The notes under the pieces are model-generated. The model did not search any database, was not told where the DNA came from, and saw only the letters and a list, made by a program, of their open reading frames with translations. Position numbers and translations under genes: made by a program. Below, piece after piece: positions 1-9,856 of a stretch of DNA of 37,043 nt. Position 1 is the first letter of the stretch; the number at the start of each line of letters is the position of its first letter. This DNA is from Leptolyngbyaceae cyanobacterium C42_A2020_001 (GTDB lineage: Bacteria > Cyanobacteriota > Cyanobacteriia > Leptolyngbyales > Leptolyngbyaceae): NCBI GenBank assembly GCA_015272515.1, contig JACYLN010000095.1, positions 1-37,043 of the forward strand, read 5' to 3'.

Positions 1-51
1 AACGCAGGTCTCCAAAACCTGATGTCGGGGGTTCGAGTCCTCCAGGGCGCG
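1..51 (+). tRNA. tRNA-Trp (CCA), 3' part; 5' end lies outside the window
   Basis: The anticodon stem CAGGT/ACCTG (5-9 and 17-21) encloses the 7-nt loop CTCCAAA, giving anticodon CCA at 12-14, which is tryptophan. The T arm GGGGG-TTCGAGT-CCTCC follows at 27-43 with one G-U pair. The 3' acceptor strand is 44-50 and the discriminator is G51. The terminal CCA is not encoded (the sequence continues TTTAAT), so it must be added enzymatically. The D arm and 5' acceptor strand precede the window. The gene often downstream of tRNA-Trp in cyanobacteria, secE, is not here. Confidence 0.93.
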
Positions 52-624
52 TTTAATTCATGCAAATTCAATCTCTAAATTCTTTATCTTAAAGAATTCT
101 AGTTAATGGTTTTAGCCTTGTATACCTGATGAGTTCTAAACAGTCCTGAATACAGCAGCGATTTAAGCAAGATTAAGGGATGAGAATTCAATAAGTTCGA
201 TGGTTGGTAGGGGCGGGTTCTGTCGTCAAATCCATTGCAGGATGTAGATTGGTCTGCTAAACCTGGCCGTACAGTTTGCGGATTTATTAAATCCACGATA
301 CTTAAAAGGCGATTTTGTTTATGGCAGCACGAACGTGCGAAGAAACTGCCCTTTGTTAAAGCAAGTATCGCTGGGTTTTGAATTCAGCACTCAGCACTTT
401 GATATAGCCCTAATTAATTCTGCAAAGATTCCATTTGTCGCAGCACTTAACCAGTAAAGCTTTCGAGGGTCTTGTGTGGAAGTACAACTTTTTCACTTGA
501 TACATGGTATTTAGAGTTTAAACCTCATCGATCTAGAGACCTGTAGTCTCTTCTGTGAAATCTCCAGTTTTCAGCCTGGAAGGGGTTTAGAATTTTTACA
601 GCGAAAGTGAATTAGCTGGATCCC
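52..624. other. Intergenic region, no convincing gene
   Basis: There is no credible coding sequence here; the one reverse ORF (99-296) has no family-like motifs. A perfect 9-bp hairpin, AATTCTTTA/TAAAGAATT at 78-86 and 90-98, lies just after the tRNA and could be a processing or weak termination signal, though no U-run follows. At 391-406 is the phrase TCAGCACTTTGATATA, found again in near-identical form at 30512-30527, so it is a short dispersed repeat. The rest is probably the upstream region of the cyclase gene at 625; I could not pick a promoter with confidence. Confidence 0.5.
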
Positions 625-3600
625 ATGACTTCTCCCAACACTTTTAGCATCCTGAAAAGCTACATCCCTACTCTACTTGTTAGCCAAATTGCGAAAACGC
701 TTAATCAAGAAGAATTGGGGGAATTTGAACAGCAGTGTGGCACAGTTATGCTGGCTGATATTTCAGGGTTTACAGCACTGACTGAGCAGTTGATGCAACA
801 GGGACTCACAGGGGTTGAGGCATTAACGGAGCGGTTGAATGCTTTTCTGGGCGAACTGATTACCCTAATTACAGATCATGGTGGGGACGTGATCAAGTTT
901 GCTGGGGATGCGCTGCTTAGCTTCTGGTCAGCTTCTGCTCACGCCGAGTCCCTAGAAACGGTGACGCACTGGGCTGCCCAATGTGCGATCGCCATGCAAA
1001 AGTACCTGGATCAGTCCCCCGTGGCAGGAGAAGAAGCGCTAGCATTGCGGATTGGGCTGGGAGTAGGCAATGTGCAGATTGCCCTGGTGGGGCATCCACG
1101 AGAATGGAAAGAACTGGTATTTGCAGGTGATCCCCTAGTGCAAATGGGGGCGGCAGAGCGGCAGGCAAAACCACATGAAATCGTCGTTTCCCCTCAGATG
1201 TGGACCCTGCTGCAATCGCAGGGGAATGGCACTGTGTTAGAAACGGGATTTGTGCGACTGGAAACTTTGGCTACGCCTCCCATTACCTGTTGCAAGTTGT
1301 CGTTTAACACCACAATTGATGCGGTTGAACGCTTGCTCCCCTACATTCCCAAAGTTCTGCAAACTCAATTTCATAGTGATCACGAACAGTGGGTTTCAGA
1401 ACTGCGCCGGATCACCGTTCTATTCGTTAATTTGCCCAACTTCAATTACCAGTCGCAACAAGACTTCAACCTGCTGCAAAGAGTAATGACGGAGATGCAG
1501 CAGATTGTCAACGAGTACGAAGGGACTTTTAACAAGTTTTTGGTCGATGATAAGGGTAGTACCATTATCATTGGGTTTGGCATTCCACCTGCAACCCATG
1601 AGGATGATGCTGTTCGAGCAGTGCAGGCAGCCATGGCTTTGCAAAACCGATTTGCGGCCCTGGAGGTGAGAACCAGCATTGGGATCACCACAGGACGAGT
1701 TTATTGTGGTGTGGTCGGTAGTCATGTTCGTCGCGAATATACCGTGTTAGGTGATGCTGTAAACCTGGCAGCCCGCCTGATGCAAGCCGCTGATGGCAAG
1801 ATTCTCTGCGATCGCGCCACCTACGAAGCTGCCGACAGTCTTTCCTTCCTGCCCTTACCAGCGATCCAGGTAAAGGGCAAAGCCAACGCGATCGCCGTTT
1901 TTCGGCCGCAAACTTCTGTAGCTAAAGACTCACAGACCGATGCCAATCCCTCCGCAGTTGCCCTCACCCGTAACGCCCTGGTGGGACGCGATAGCCAGCG
2001 ACAGTTTTTTGTTCATAAGTTAGAACAATTGCAGCAGGGGAAAGGGGCAGTGGTTCTAATAGAAGGAGTGCCAGGAATTGGCAAATCGCGTTTACTAGAA
2101 GATTTGATGAGCCAGCGCGATCGCTTCCAACTGGGTTGGTTAATCGGTACAGGAACCGCGATTGAACGGTCTAAACCCTATCACGCCTGGCAATCGGTAC
2201 TCGCTGCCATCCTGCATCTCAACCAAGCAGCCACACCGCCACAACAGCGCCAGTGGGTATTAGATCAACTGCCTGCCTACCCTGAGACAGTCCAGCAACT
2301 CGCCCCCCTACTCAATCCACTGCTGCCACTGGATCTACCCGAAAATGAGATCACTCAGGCTCTGTCTGGTAAAGAAAAGGCACAGAAGACCCGTGAACTA
2401 TGTGTTCAACTGCTCCAGAAAGTAACCGCGTCGCTGCCAACCGTTCTAGTAATCGATGATGCTCACTGGCTCGATTCAGCATCCTGGGCACTAACACTAG
2501 CCATAGCGGAACAGGTCCCCTCGCTCCTGCTGGTTGTAGCAACCCGTCCCCTGACCGATCCCCTCATTGATGCCGTGCAATTCATGCAATTGCCGAGCCT
2601 GGAACGCTTGAAGTTAGAACCTCTTCCCCCCGACGATAGCCTGGAACTGGTACGACAACGCCTGGGAGTTGCTGTCTTGCCGCCGGAATTGGCTCACCTG
2701 CTGCAAACCAAAGCACAGGGCAACCCCTTTTTCAGCGAAGAATTAGTCTGCTCATTGCAGGAGCGCGGATTAATCTTTGTGCGAGACGGCGCTTGCCACC
2801 TCGCCCCTGGCGTGAAGGATTTTAGCGAGATCCCCATGCCGGACACCATTCAAGGAGTCATCACCAGTCGCATCGATCGCCTGGCTCCCGAACAACAGCT
2901 CACCATCAAGGTTGCTAGCGTCATCGGGCAGGTGTTTTCTTACCGAATTCTACGCGAAGTATACCCGATCGAATCTGATCGCCATTATCTCTCCAAGCAT
3001 CTCAAAAACCTGGAAACGTTTGATATGACGTTCTTGCATAGTCAGGAACCGGAACTGGCGCATTCCTTTAAGCACCGAATTGTGCAGGAAGTTGCCTACA
3101 ACCTGATGCTATTCTCACAGCGCCGCAAACTGCATCGCATGGTTGCCGAGTGGTACGAGCAAACTTACCAGGAAGATTTATCGCCGTTCTACGCGCTACT
3201 AGCCCATCACTGGCATCTGGCTGAGAATGCATTGAAGGCGATTGAATATTTTGAACTTGCCGGACAGCAGGCTGTCACAAACGATGCCAACGTTGAAGCG
3301 ATCGACTTCTACTCAACCGCAATCCGCTGGTTAGAAAGTTTGCCGGAAACCCGCGATCGCAATGCCCACGAGCTACGCCTGCGCCTCGCCCTGGGGGCAC
3401 CCTTAACAGCAGCGAAAGGCTACGGTGCTCCAGAGTTAGTACAAACCTTTGTGCGTGCCAGAGAACTGTCTCAAATGTTGGGCAATACCGCCGAATTTTT
3501 TCCGGTACTGTGGGGCTTGTATGCAGCTCACATTGGGCAGGTAGACCTGGAAACCGCGCAGACGTTAGCACAGGAAATGATGGAGCTAGCAGAGAGCATC

Positions 3601-4536
3601 GGCGAGGACAATTTTCTGCTGCACGCCCATCACGCTTTAGGAGCGGCGTATCTCTACAAGGGAGAACTGCCAGCGGCTCAAATGCATTTAGAACAAGGGT
3701 TTGCACTGTACGATCACGAACGGCACGCTGGCGACAGCCTCATCTATGGACAGAATGTAGGTGTTAGCTGCTTAAACCTGCTGGCAACGGTTTTGTGGGT
3801 ACGGGGAGAATGCAATCGAGCGATTCAGGTGAGTGAGCAGGCACTCACAATGGCAGAGGCGATCGCCCATCCCTTTACCCTCACCATGACGATGGTTTAC
3901 AAAGGTAGTCTGCATCGCTACCGGGAGGAGGCAGATGAAACCCTGGCACTGGCAGAACAGGTCATTGTACTATCAGAAAAAATGGGATTTATTTTTTGGA
4001 CTCCCCTTGCAGTCTTCTTGAAGGGATGGAGCAAGTTTAAGCAGGGAGACATCGCAACAGGGTTGGCGCAAGTTCAAACAGGACTGCTGCGATCGCTCAG
4101 CATAGGTAGTAAACTGAATCAACCAGATTTGTTGGCAACCGTTGCCAGTCTGTATGAACAGGCAGGGCAAGTTGAAGGTGGGCAACCGCTTTTGCAAATT
4201 GGCATTGAGCACGCCCAACGCACGGGCGATCACCTGTGGCTTGCAGAACTCTACCGAATTCTGGCGGATTTTCTGGGGAAAACTCATGCCGATCCAGCCC
4301 ATGTGGAAGCGTGCTTCGAGCAGGCGATCGCAGTAGCTCAGCAGCAATCGGCAAAATCCCTAGAACGCCGAACGTTGATCAATTTCAGCCAGTTCAAAAC
4401 TCGCCAGGGAGACGTTGAAGCCGCGCGATCGCTCCTGGAGCAACTTGACTTGAGTGATCCTGAGTTTAACCCCAGCGATTTGCGAGATGCCCGCGCACTG
4501 CAATTGATGCTACAAAGTGCTCCATCCGAATCTTGA
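625..4536 (+). CDS. Class III adenylate/guanylate cyclase with AAA ATPase and TPR-like region (soluble adenylyl cyclase-like)
   Basis: 1303 aa. Residues about 38-190 are a first cyclase homology domain with both metal aspartates (D45 in LADISGFT, D95 in KFAGDALL). Residues about 261-435 are a second one in which the first metal position is Asn (N269), but which carries the transition-state pair N380 and R384 in LGDAVNLAAR and T373 at the base-specificity position. Each domain lacks what the other has, so a single composite C1/C2 active site is likely, as in mammalian soluble adenylyl cyclase. Thr at that position is typical of class IIIb, often bicarbonate-responsive, adenylyl cyclases; that extension is inference. 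An AAA_16/STAND-type ATPase follows, with Walker A GVPGIGKS at 481-488 and Walker B LPTVLVIDDAHW. The C-terminal 450 residues are helical and TPR-like. There is no signal peptide or membrane segment, so the protein is probably cytosolic. It is followed after 57 nt by two carotenoid-oxygenase genes on the same strand. ATP rather than GTP as substrate is likely but unproven. Confidence 0.9.
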   Translation: MTSPNTFSILKSYIPTLLVSQIAKTLNQEELGEFEQQCGTVMLADISGFTALTEQLMQQGLTGVEALTERLNAFLGELITLITDHGGDVIKFAGDALLSFWSASAHAESLETVTHWAAQCAIAMQKYLDQSPVAGEEALALRIGLGVGNVQIALVGHPREWKELVFAGDPLVQMGAAERQAKPHEIVVSPQMWTLLQSQGNGTVLETGFVRLETLATPPITCCKLSFNTTIDAVERLLPYIPKVLQTQFHSDHEQWVSELRRITVLFVNLPNFNYQSQQDFNLLQRVMTEMQQIVNEYEGTFNKFLVDDKGSTIIIGFGIPPATHEDDAVRAVQAAMALQNRFAALEVRTSIGITTGRVYCGVVGSHVRREYTVLGDAVNLAARLMQAADGKILCDRATYEAADSLSFLPLPAIQVKGKANAIAVFRPQTSVAKDSQTDANPSAVALTRNALVGRDSQRQFFVHKLEQLQQGKGAVVLIEGVPGIGKSRLLEDLMSQRDRFQLGWLIGTGTAIERSKPYHAWQSVLAAILHLNQAATPPQQRQWVLDQLPAYPETVQQLAPLLNPLLPLDLPENEITQALSGKEKAQKTRELCVQLLQKVTASLPTVLVIDDAHWLDSASWALTLAIAEQVPSLLLVVATRPLTDPLIDAVQFMQLPSLERLKLEPLPPDDSLELVRQRLGVAVLPPELAHLLQTKAQGNPFFSEELVCSLQERGLIFVRDGACHLAPGVKDFSEIPMPDTIQGVITSRIDRLAPEQQLTIKVASVIGQVFSYRILREVYPIESDRHYLSKHLKNLETFDMTFLHSQEPELAHSFKHRIVQEVAYNLMLFSQRRKLHRMVAEWYEQTYQEDLSPFYALLAHHWHLAENALKAIEYFELAGQQAVTNDANVEAIDFYSTAIRWLESLPETRDRNAHELRLRLALGAPLTAAKGYGAPELVQTFVRARELSQMLGNTAEFFPVLWGLYAAHIGQVDLETAQTLAQEMMELAESIGEDNFLLHAHHALGAAYLYKGELPAAQMHLEQGFALYDHERHAGDSLIYGQNVGVSCLNLLATVLWVRGECNRAIQVSEQALTMAEAIAHPFTLTMTMVYKGSLHRYREEADETLALAEQVIVLSEKMGFIFWTPLAVFLKGWSKFKQGDIATGLAQVQTGLLRSLSIGSKLNQPDLLATVASLYEQAGQVEGGQPLLQIGIEHAQRTGDHLWLAELYRILADFLGKTHADPAHVEACFEQAIAVAQQQSAKSLERRTLINFSQFKTRQGDVEAARSLLEQLDLSDPEFNPSDLRDARALQLMLQSAPSES

Positions 4537-4593
4537 ATTTTTTTTAGAAATGACAAATTAACCGGATTTGTGCCATAGGCTGGTTTGGATGTC

Positions 4594-6861
4594 ATGAGCG
4601 ATCGCTCAAACTCTGCCCTTATGACTTTTACGGCTCCCAACTCCAATCAGGGTTCCACGTCATCTCCTCGCTTTCCCCGCTCCATCTTTTCCGTCAGCCG
4701 CACGGAAGTTGATCAAATTCCCTTCACCATCAAACACGGGCTAACCGATCAAGAAACCAGTTTAGATTCTGGATTGTCTGGGTATTTGTTTATTGTTGGT
4801 CCGGCTGGTAGTTTGGATTCTCCCTGGGATCCGCGCCATCCCTGTTTACTTAACCCCACACGAGACGGCTACACTCCCCTCTACAACGGGGATGGCATGA
4901 TCTACCGCATCCAGTTTGAGCAAGGGCAAGCCTACCTCAAAACCAAACTTGCCCAATCGGTTAGCTATATTGCCGACGAAATTGTTCATGACAATCCCTG
5001 CTATCCCAATCTGAATTTTGAAAATTTTGGAATTGCCCGCAACTCTATTTATCTCGGTGCATCCACCCAACTCAGCGTAACCCTAACACCCATTCGGTTT
5101 CAGGCAGAAGATCCTTATCGCCTGCTGCTGACAGTGGATATGGGTCGCCCCCACGAAATCGATCCAGTCACACTAGAGATCGTGCAGCCGATTGGCTCAA
5201 ACCAGGAATGGAAAGCCGTCAATCCACTATTTGCCAATTTTCCGTTTCCACTGGCGATGAGTTGCGCCCATCCCAGCTTTGATTTTGAACGGAAAGAACT
5301 TTACACGATTAACCTGGGGCGATCGATTTCCCGCTTCTTACCCACCCTGCGCCAGGTGTTGAAGCACTTTCCAGCCCTGCAACCAGTGTTGAAAACCCCT
5401 GTCAGCGCTAGTTCATCAACGGACCCATTGCAGGTGCCCAAACAATTTGTGCATCAACTCTGGCACTGGTTCAGCGATGGCATCGATAGTTTAATTCGCT
5501 CTGGCTATTCCCAGTCGCAATCGGTGGAAGACGCATGGCAATCGCTTGTGCAGGCGATCGCGGCTCTGAATGACGATGATTACGTAGAACTGTTGCGCTG
5601 GCGGGGGGGCGATCGCTTCGATCGCTGGCAAATCGTGCTGGAAGATGGCACTCCCCTCAAAATTCAGCAAACCCTGCATCAACTCTGGGTCACCAAACAC
5701 TTCATTGTTTTAGTCGATACGGCATTCAAAATTTCGCTAGAAGAACTGCTGCCATTTGAACACAACGAAATGATTGGCGAAGTTGAAGCGCTATTTCGCG
5801 ATCTGGCGAACGATCCCCAACTGGCAGATACCCCCGTCTACATCATTCGGCGAGATAACTTAGAGGAGCCGTGGCAGGACACCTCCCAACCCCGCACGGT
5901 AGAAGCTCGTTCGCTGACCATTCCCCGCGAAATTGCCCACTACGTTGTGGAATACGAAGACCGGGATGGCATTGTGCTGCACACTGTTCATAGCTGTGCT
6001 ACCGATGCCGCCGAAACCATCCGCCATTTCGATCGCTCTGCCTTCAACGATCCCAACACGCCCCTCCTGGCAGGGATGTTGTGCGACGGCATGGATATTA
6101 ATTGGATCGGCAGTTATGTGATCAACCCCAATGCCAAACCGGAAGAGGCTTTGACCCCCTGTTTAATCAAACGAGATTACTGCTGGGGTGACCCCGTTTA
6201 CGCCTACCGCAACATGACGCTAGAGCCGTCGAATCAGATCGAGGATGTGTACTGGATCTTCTTTGGTGGCTGGGAAGAACTGCTTTCCGAGTATGTTGCT
6301 GACTTATACAAGTCTTACAAATACCGCACCGTCTGCGTTGAAGATGCTTTGAACGCTAACCGCGAAGGACGGGCTGCCACTCTCTGCCATGTGCATATTG
6401 AGCGATCGCTGAATGCCAAGCAGGAGCTAGAATTGCGGCTCACCACACCAGATTCCTACACCTTTCCACCCAGTTGTTTTGCTAACTCACCTCAGTTTAT
6501 TCCCCGCCAGGGAGGGGATGGCAGTTTCACTGATGGCTACATTACCTGTTTGGTGTTCTTGTCTCCAGAAGATGGCAGTCATCCCAAAGAACTGTGGATT
6601 TTTGATGCCTCCCATTTGAGCCAGGGGCCCAAATATCGCCTGTGTAGCCCACAGTTGAACTGTGGATTCACCATCCACACCACCTGGTTGCCTGAAGTTG
6701 CCCCCGCGCCCCCCAGTTCCTACAGTGTGCGGCAAGATTTTGAACCGCTGGTCAACAAACTTGTGCAGCAGTATCAGCACTCCTGGCTACCCGAACATCA
6801 CCAGGTAGCCGAGCAATTGCAGGCGTTATTTGAGCAGATTTATCAACGGTTTAATCACTAA
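4594..6861 (+). CDS. Carotenoid oxygenase (RPE65/CCD superfamily) protein, long form 1
   Basis: 755 aa from ATG 4594; a TTG at 4585 is in frame but less likely, and ATG 4621 is a later option. The family consists of Fe(II) dioxygenases that cleave carotenoid or stilbene double bonds, with iron held by four histidines on a seven-bladed propeller. Numbered from TTG 4585, four well-placed histidines are visible: H229 (CAHPSFD), H372 (TKHFIVLVD), H469 (LHTVHSC) and H698 (FTIHTTWLP). The conserved phrases RPHEIDPVTLE and FDASHLSQGP are also present. Family members usually have about 480-540 residues, so this protein carries some 200 extra, mainly between the first and second histidines and before the fourth. 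The stop overlaps the next start (TAATG), implying translational coupling with its paralogue. The substrate cannot be told from sequence. Confidence 0.85.
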   Translation: MSDRSNSALMTFTAPNSNQGSTSSPRFPRSIFSVSRTEVDQIPFTIKHGLTDQETSLDSGLSGYLFIVGPAGSLDSPWDPRHPCLLNPTRDGYTPLYNGDGMIYRIQFEQGQAYLKTKLAQSVSYIADEIVHDNPCYPNLNFENFGIARNSIYLGASTQLSVTLTPIRFQAEDPYRLLLTVDMGRPHEIDPVTLEIVQPIGSNQEWKAVNPLFANFPFPLAMSCAHPSFDFERKELYTINLGRSISRFLPTLRQVLKHFPALQPVLKTPVSASSSTDPLQVPKQFVHQLWHWFSDGIDSLIRSGYSQSQSVEDAWQSLVQAIAALNDDDYVELLRWRGGDRFDRWQIVLEDGTPLKIQQTLHQLWVTKHFIVLVDTAFKISLEELLPFEHNEMIGEVEALFRDLANDPQLADTPVYIIRRDNLEEPWQDTSQPRTVEARSLTIPREIAHYVVEYEDRDGIVLHTVHSCATDAAETIRHFDRSAFNDPNTPLLAGMLCDGMDINWIGSYVINPNAKPEEALTPCLIKRDYCWGDPVYAYRNMTLEPSNQIEDVYWIFFGGWEELLSEYVADLYKSYKYRTVCVEDALNANREGRAATLCHVHIERSLNAKQELELRLTTPDSYTFPPSCFANSPQFIPRQGGDGSFTDGYITCLVFLSPEDGSHPKELWIFDASHLSQGPKYRLCSPQLNCGFTIHTTWLPEVAPAPPSSYSVRQDFEPLVNKLVQQYQHSWLPEHHQVAEQLQALFEQIYQRFNH

Positions 6862-8948
6862 TGGCAACTGAATCTCCCTGCTATCAATCGGTTCCCCAAG
6901 CAGTGCTTACTGCCAGTCGGGCGGAGTTAACCGATCTGCCTCTCACCGTTGTGGAGGGTAGCATCCCGTCGAAAATTTTTGGGCATTGCTTTGTGGTGGG
7001 TCCAGTTGGCTCTGTAGAGTCTGGAGGTTTGCCCTATGCGGATGGTAGCCCGATCTTCAATGGCGATGGGATGGTGTATCGGTTCGATTTCGATGGTTCC
7101 AATACCGTCCGCGTCACCTCTCGTCTAGCAAAAACGCCCTGTTTCTACGCCGATCGCGCCACCCACACCAACGCCCAATACGCTCCCTACCGCTTTCAAA
7201 ATCATGGACTCTCCCGCTTTTCGTTAGCGTTGGGAATGCGAAATCAACTGAATACGGCATTGTTGCCCTTCCGGAGTCAGCAAGACGATCGCGATCGCCT
7301 GTTGCTTACCTATGATGCCGGGCGACCATACGAGATTGATCCCGTAACGCTAGAAGTCGCCACTCCCGTAGGCTCTAACCAGGAGTGGCGACCCGAATCC
7401 TCTTTGCTAACTCCCTTTTTACCCGTCCTCAGCACGGCTCATCCCTGCTTTGACACTGCAACCCACGAACTATTCACCGTCAACTATGGGCGATCGCTGG
7501 GCAATTTCCTGGAAAATATTCCCTCGATTGAGGCAGCAAGCCAGGTTCCCGGCGTGCTGGCAGAGTGGCTGGAAGCGATCGCCCGTCTGTTTCGCATGGA
7601 ACTGCCCCTCAAGTTTTTGCTTACTACCCTGGCAACCGTTTCAACGGATGTCTGGCAATTCCTGCTGCATCAAGTTGAAACTCTGACGCAAGTTGAGATT
7701 CAAGACTTTGTGCATTTGGTGCGCTGGAACGGCACCGGAGCGCTGGAACGCTGGCGGCTCGTGCTACCCGATGGCTCACCCCTGCGGATTCGGCAAAGCC
7801 TGCACCAGATCGGCATGACAGAGCATTACATCATTCTGGTGGAAACGTCCTTCAGTTCTGGCTTAGCAGAAGTGATGAACAATCCCATTCCTGCCAACCG
7901 TCCTCTGGAGCGAGAAATTCACCATTTGATGACGGGTCCACCCTCTCCCGATTCTGTGGTGTATCTGGTGCGACGCGAGCATTTGCATCATGGGCAATTT
8001 CCGGCAAAGGCTGAATTAGAAGTGAAAGTGACAGCCCAACCCCTAACCATCCCGCGTGAAGTCTTGCATTTTGCCGCAGACTACAACGATGCGAATGGGG
8101 AACGAATCACGCTGCACATGGGACATGTTTGTGCTTCGGATGCGGCGGAATGGTTGCACGACTACGACCAGTTAGCCTCTGATCCCAGCGTGTCGCCCCC
8201 CGCTCGATTGAACGGAATGGTGGTGTACGAAACTGACATCAGCGTCTTAGGGCGCTACGTGATTGCAACTAACACCGGGCAAATTCTGGAATCGCAAACC
8301 CTGTCTCAAGATCCGGAGACTTGGGGAGTAGCGCTCTACACCTTTCGGGATGCATTGCCGACAGGGTATCAGCCCTCGACGATCGCTCAAATGTATTGGT
8401 ATTCCGGCGGCATGTTTCCCGAACTGCTGACAGAGTTTGTCGTCCAGATGTTTGAGGATTATCGCTACCGTTTGGTTTCCATCCCCGAATTGCTGCAAAT
8501 CGCAGCCAACCACCAGGGAAAACCCGCCTGCCTGTTTCGGTTGGATACTGAATCGATGGCGATCGCAGATTCTTACCAGTTCCCCTGCTCAACCAGTGCC
8601 GATGCAGCGGGCTACCTGATCAATTCCCCCCAGTTCGTCCCCAAAGCCAACAGTCCAGACGATGACGCAACAGCAGGCTATTTAGTCTGTCACGTATTTG
8701 TGGGCGATCGCTGCCAGATCTGGATCTTTGATGCCAGCCATCTTAGCCAGGGTCCGCTCTGCAAGTTGGGGCATCCCTCTTTGAACTTTGGCTTCAGCCT
8801 GCACACGGCCTGGTTACCCAGCCTGCAACCCCGCACTGCTGCCTACAACATCCCCGTTCGTCAAGATTACCAATCCCTGCTGAGTTCTAAGAATCAAGAC
8901 ATTCAAACCCTGTTTGAGCAGGAAATCTTTCCCCATTACCCTTCTTAG
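6861..8948 (+). CDS. Carotenoid oxygenase (RPE65/CCD superfamily) protein, long form 2
   Basis: 695 aa, clearly paralogous to the preceding gene along its whole length. Shared phrases include GDGM, RPYEIDPVTLE, GSNQEWR, LTIPREV, IWIFDASHLSQGP and LHTAWLPS. The presumed iron ligands are H194 (TAHPCFD), H322 (TEHYIILV), H422 (MGHVCAS) and H648 (LHTAWLP), so both copies keep the metal site and neither looks dead. The start ATG lies in the TAATG overlap with the upstream stop. The 3' end overlaps by 4 nt the end of the convergent LRR-kinase gene, leaving no room for a separate terminator between them. The two proteins may have different substrates or form a heteromer; sequence alone cannot decide. 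Confidence 0.85.
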   Translation: MATESPCYQSVPQAVLTASRAELTDLPLTVVEGSIPSKIFGHCFVVGPVGSVESGGLPYADGSPIFNGDGMVYRFDFDGSNTVRVTSRLAKTPCFYADRATHTNAQYAPYRFQNHGLSRFSLALGMRNQLNTALLPFRSQQDDRDRLLLTYDAGRPYEIDPVTLEVATPVGSNQEWRPESSLLTPFLPVLSTAHPCFDTATHELFTVNYGRSLGNFLENIPSIEAASQVPGVLAEWLEAIARLFRMELPLKFLLTTLATVSTDVWQFLLHQVETLTQVEIQDFVHLVRWNGTGALERWRLVLPDGSPLRIRQSLHQIGMTEHYIILVETSFSSGLAEVMNNPIPANRPLEREIHHLMTGPPSPDSVVYLVRREHLHHGQFPAKAELEVKVTAQPLTIPREVLHFAADYNDANGERITLHMGHVCASDAAEWLHDYDQLASDPSVSPPARLNGMVVYETDISVLGRYVIATNTGQILESQTLSQDPETWGVALYTFRDALPTGYQPSTIAQMYWYSGGMFPELLTEFVVQMFEDYRYRLVSIPELLQIAANHQGKPACLFRLDTESMAIADSYQFPCSTSADAAGYLINSPQFVPKANSPDDDATAGYLVCHVFVGDRCQIWIFDASHLSQGPLCKLGHPSLNFGFSLHTAWLPSLQPRTAAYNIPVRQDYQSLLSSKNQDIQTLFEQEIFPHYPS

Positions 8949-9841
8949 GCATGAGAACGAGTTAAAGCGGTCAGGACATTACAGATTGCGGCAAACGGGG
9001 GACGCATTGATGGCTCAGGCTTCAGGCAATCTTGCTGCAAACAACGCAAGCGATCGCGGAGTTTGGTTTGAGCCTCAACATTATCAAGAACACAACGGTC
9101 TAATAAATCTTCCAGTAAGCAGCCAAAAGCCCGAACTTCCAACTGTTCCAGTGATGCAGCAATAGCCGGATTGTGATCTGGATAGAAAGAAGCTCCACCA
9201 AAATCTCCCAGCAAGCTTTCGCCCTCCGCGTTGGTCAAAATATTGTGAGCATACAGGTCGCCATGCAAAATGCCGTTGCTATGCAGATGAGCGGCAGCAG
9301 CGGCAATACCTTGAGCAATTCGCAGCACAACCGATAATGCAAACTGGGTGTCGGGGGGATAGGTATCTCTGGTGCAGGTCTCAAAACTGGGCGGATAACC
9401 CAGAGTTTGATAACTGGATGGAACAAAGGCAAACACCAGTCCCGCTTTCTGGTCTGGATGGTGACTGATTTTGCCCAACAATTTGACCAGATGGGGGTGC
9501 GTGCCAGCCGCCATACACGATCGCATCTCATCCGCTGGCAGTCCATCACTGGTGACGTTTCCCTTAAATACCTTAATCGCAACCTCTACTGTTTGCGTGG
9601 GTGAGGTTGTCCAAAATCCTTTGTAGATCACGCCAGAAGCACCTTCTCCCAATGTGTCTTGGATCGTCAAATCCGCCCAGTTGATTTCTGCCAGAGATGA
9701 CGGCGCGGATGAGGATACACAAAACGGATTGCCTGCATATGCCAACCAGGATAAGCGTGGCAGGGTAAATAACCAGGTCGGTAATGTGTTTAGTTGATTG
9801 GCAGCAAGGCGGATCAGTTCTAGATTCTGACACTGTGCCAT
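8945..9841 (-). pseudogene. Protein kinase part of an LRR-kinase gene interrupted by an in-frame TGA
   Basis: 298 aa from its own ATG, in the same reading frame as the LRR ORF to its right (9857-10285). The first 40 residues finish the leucine-rich repeats. A Ser/Thr-kinase-like domain follows from about residue 58: glycine loop GEGASG (65-70), VAIK lysine K90, catalytic loop HGDLYAHN (D195, N200) and D213-F-G. HGD instead of HRD marks it as a non-RD kinase, but all catalytic residues are present. Only one codon, TGA at 9857-9859, separates it from the LRR half. An internal start at ATG 9839-9841 could still give a free kinase, so loss of function is not certain. The downstream end overlaps the convergent carotenoid-oxygenase gene by 4 nt. 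Confidence 0.75.
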
Positions 9842-9856
9842 TTCATCCGGCAGCGA

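Noticed and set aside
3275-3706. 143-codon ORF on the reverse strand inside the cyclase gene
   Set aside because: It lies wholly opposite a well-supported coding region and its translation has no domain-like pattern.
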